Source: DATCLS01 sp035265325 (GTDB taxonomy: Bacteria > Actinomycetota > Acidimicrobiia > Acidimicrobiales > VFJN01). From it: 34,125 nt of DNA. A program made the position numbers and the translations under genes. This document shows positions 33,738 to 34,125 of the stretch, piece after piece (positions within the stretch are counted from its first letter, which is position 1; the number at the start of each line of letters is the position of its first letter). A model generated the notes under the pieces. That model saw only the letters and a program-made list of their open reading frames with translations, was not told the origin of the DNA and ran no database searches. Where the stretch lies: contig DATFOS010000050.1 of the NCBI GenBank assembly GCA_035265325.1, positions 1 through 34,125 on the forward strand. The letters run 5' to 3'.

Positions 33738-34125
33738 CCCCCGAGCTGCTGGAGCAGGCGGCGGAGCTGACCCGCCGGCGCGAGCCGTTCGTGCTGGCCA
33801 CGGTCGTGTGGCGGCGCGGCCCGTCGTCGGGGAAGCCCGGGGCCGCGGCGCTGGTGCTGCCCGACGGCTCGGTCCGGGGCTGGCTGGGCGGCGCATGCGC
33901 CGAGCCCACCGTGATCCGGGAGTCGCTGGCCGCATTGGCGTCCGGCGAACCGCTCCTCCTGGCCTTGGGCGAGGCCGACGAGGCGCGGGCGCCGCCGGGG
34001 GCACGATCGGTCCCCATGGCCTGCGCCAGCGAGGGGGCGCTGGAGGTTTACCTCGAACCGATGCTGCCGCCGCCACACGTCGTGGTGATCGGGCGGTCGC
34101 CGGCGGCCGGCACGCTGGCGTCGCT
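33734..34125 (+). CDS. XdhC/CoxI family maturation protein (3' end outside window)
   Basis: The first 130 residues of an XdhC/CoxI protein, cut by the window end. The N-terminal domain shows FVLATVVWRRGPSSGKPGAA and GWLGGACAEPTVIRESLAAL, the family segment with its conserved cysteine, then the beginning of the Rossmann domain (HVVVIGRSPAAGTLAS). XdhC proteins bind molybdenum cofactor, promote its sulfuration and insert it into xanthine-oxidase-family enzymes. The ATG overlaps the coxL stop by four bases, so it is co-translated with the form I structural genes. CoxF and CoxI are both of this family; I cannot tell which name fits best. Confidence 0.9.

Overview
The window is high-GC bacterial chromosome, most likely from an actinobacterium. 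The pointers are a mycothiol-dependent-isomerase-type protein, a deazaflavin (F420)-type oxidoreductase, many GTG starts and tightly overlapping genes. The combination of CO dehydrogenase, a fused caa3 oxidase and a large surface lipoprotein would suit a soil or aquatic Acidimicrobiia-like lineage, but that placement is inference. I see no rRNA, tRNA, CRISPR array, insertion sequence or phage gene.

Left part (1-6700): the 3' end of an AI-2E family permease gene, then three leftward genes (DinB/MDMPI-fold protein, deazaflavin-dependent nitroreductase-family protein, kynureninase). Divergent from kynureninase is an FMN riboswitch whose five hairpins P2-P6 can be drawn from the sequence. It precedes a gene that fuses riboflavin synthase (RibE) to 3,4-dihydroxy-2-butanone 4-phosphate synthase (RibB). 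A SAM methyltransferase gene follows 15 bases later.

Middle part (6700-20450): a compact terminal-oxidase operon encodes subunit II with a C-terminal cytochrome c domain, a fused subunit I-III, a 160-residue membrane protein of unknown role, and CtaG. All junctions overlap by 1-4 bases. Subunit I keeps every metal ligand but lacks the usual D- and K-channel residues. Next come a divergent HxlR regulator / quinone oxidoreductase pair with palindromes between them, then a divergent pair of a GT-C type membrane glycosyltransferase and a 1600-residue multidomain lipoprotein.

Right part (20450-34125): a cytochrome P450, a short universal-stress-protein relic, then a two-armed molybdenum hydroxylase locus. 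Leftward runs ppk2 followed by a form II set in the order coxS-coxL-coxM (active-site motif AYRGAGR). Rightward runs coxD-coxE-coxG and then a form I set coxM-coxS-coxL (motif AYRCSFR, diagnostic of true Mo-Cu CO dehydrogenase), ending in a truncated xdhC/coxI gene. A plausible joint physiology is aerobic oxidation of CO feeding electrons through quinone to a respiratory chain ending in the caa3 oxidase. The substrate of the form II enzyme is unknown.
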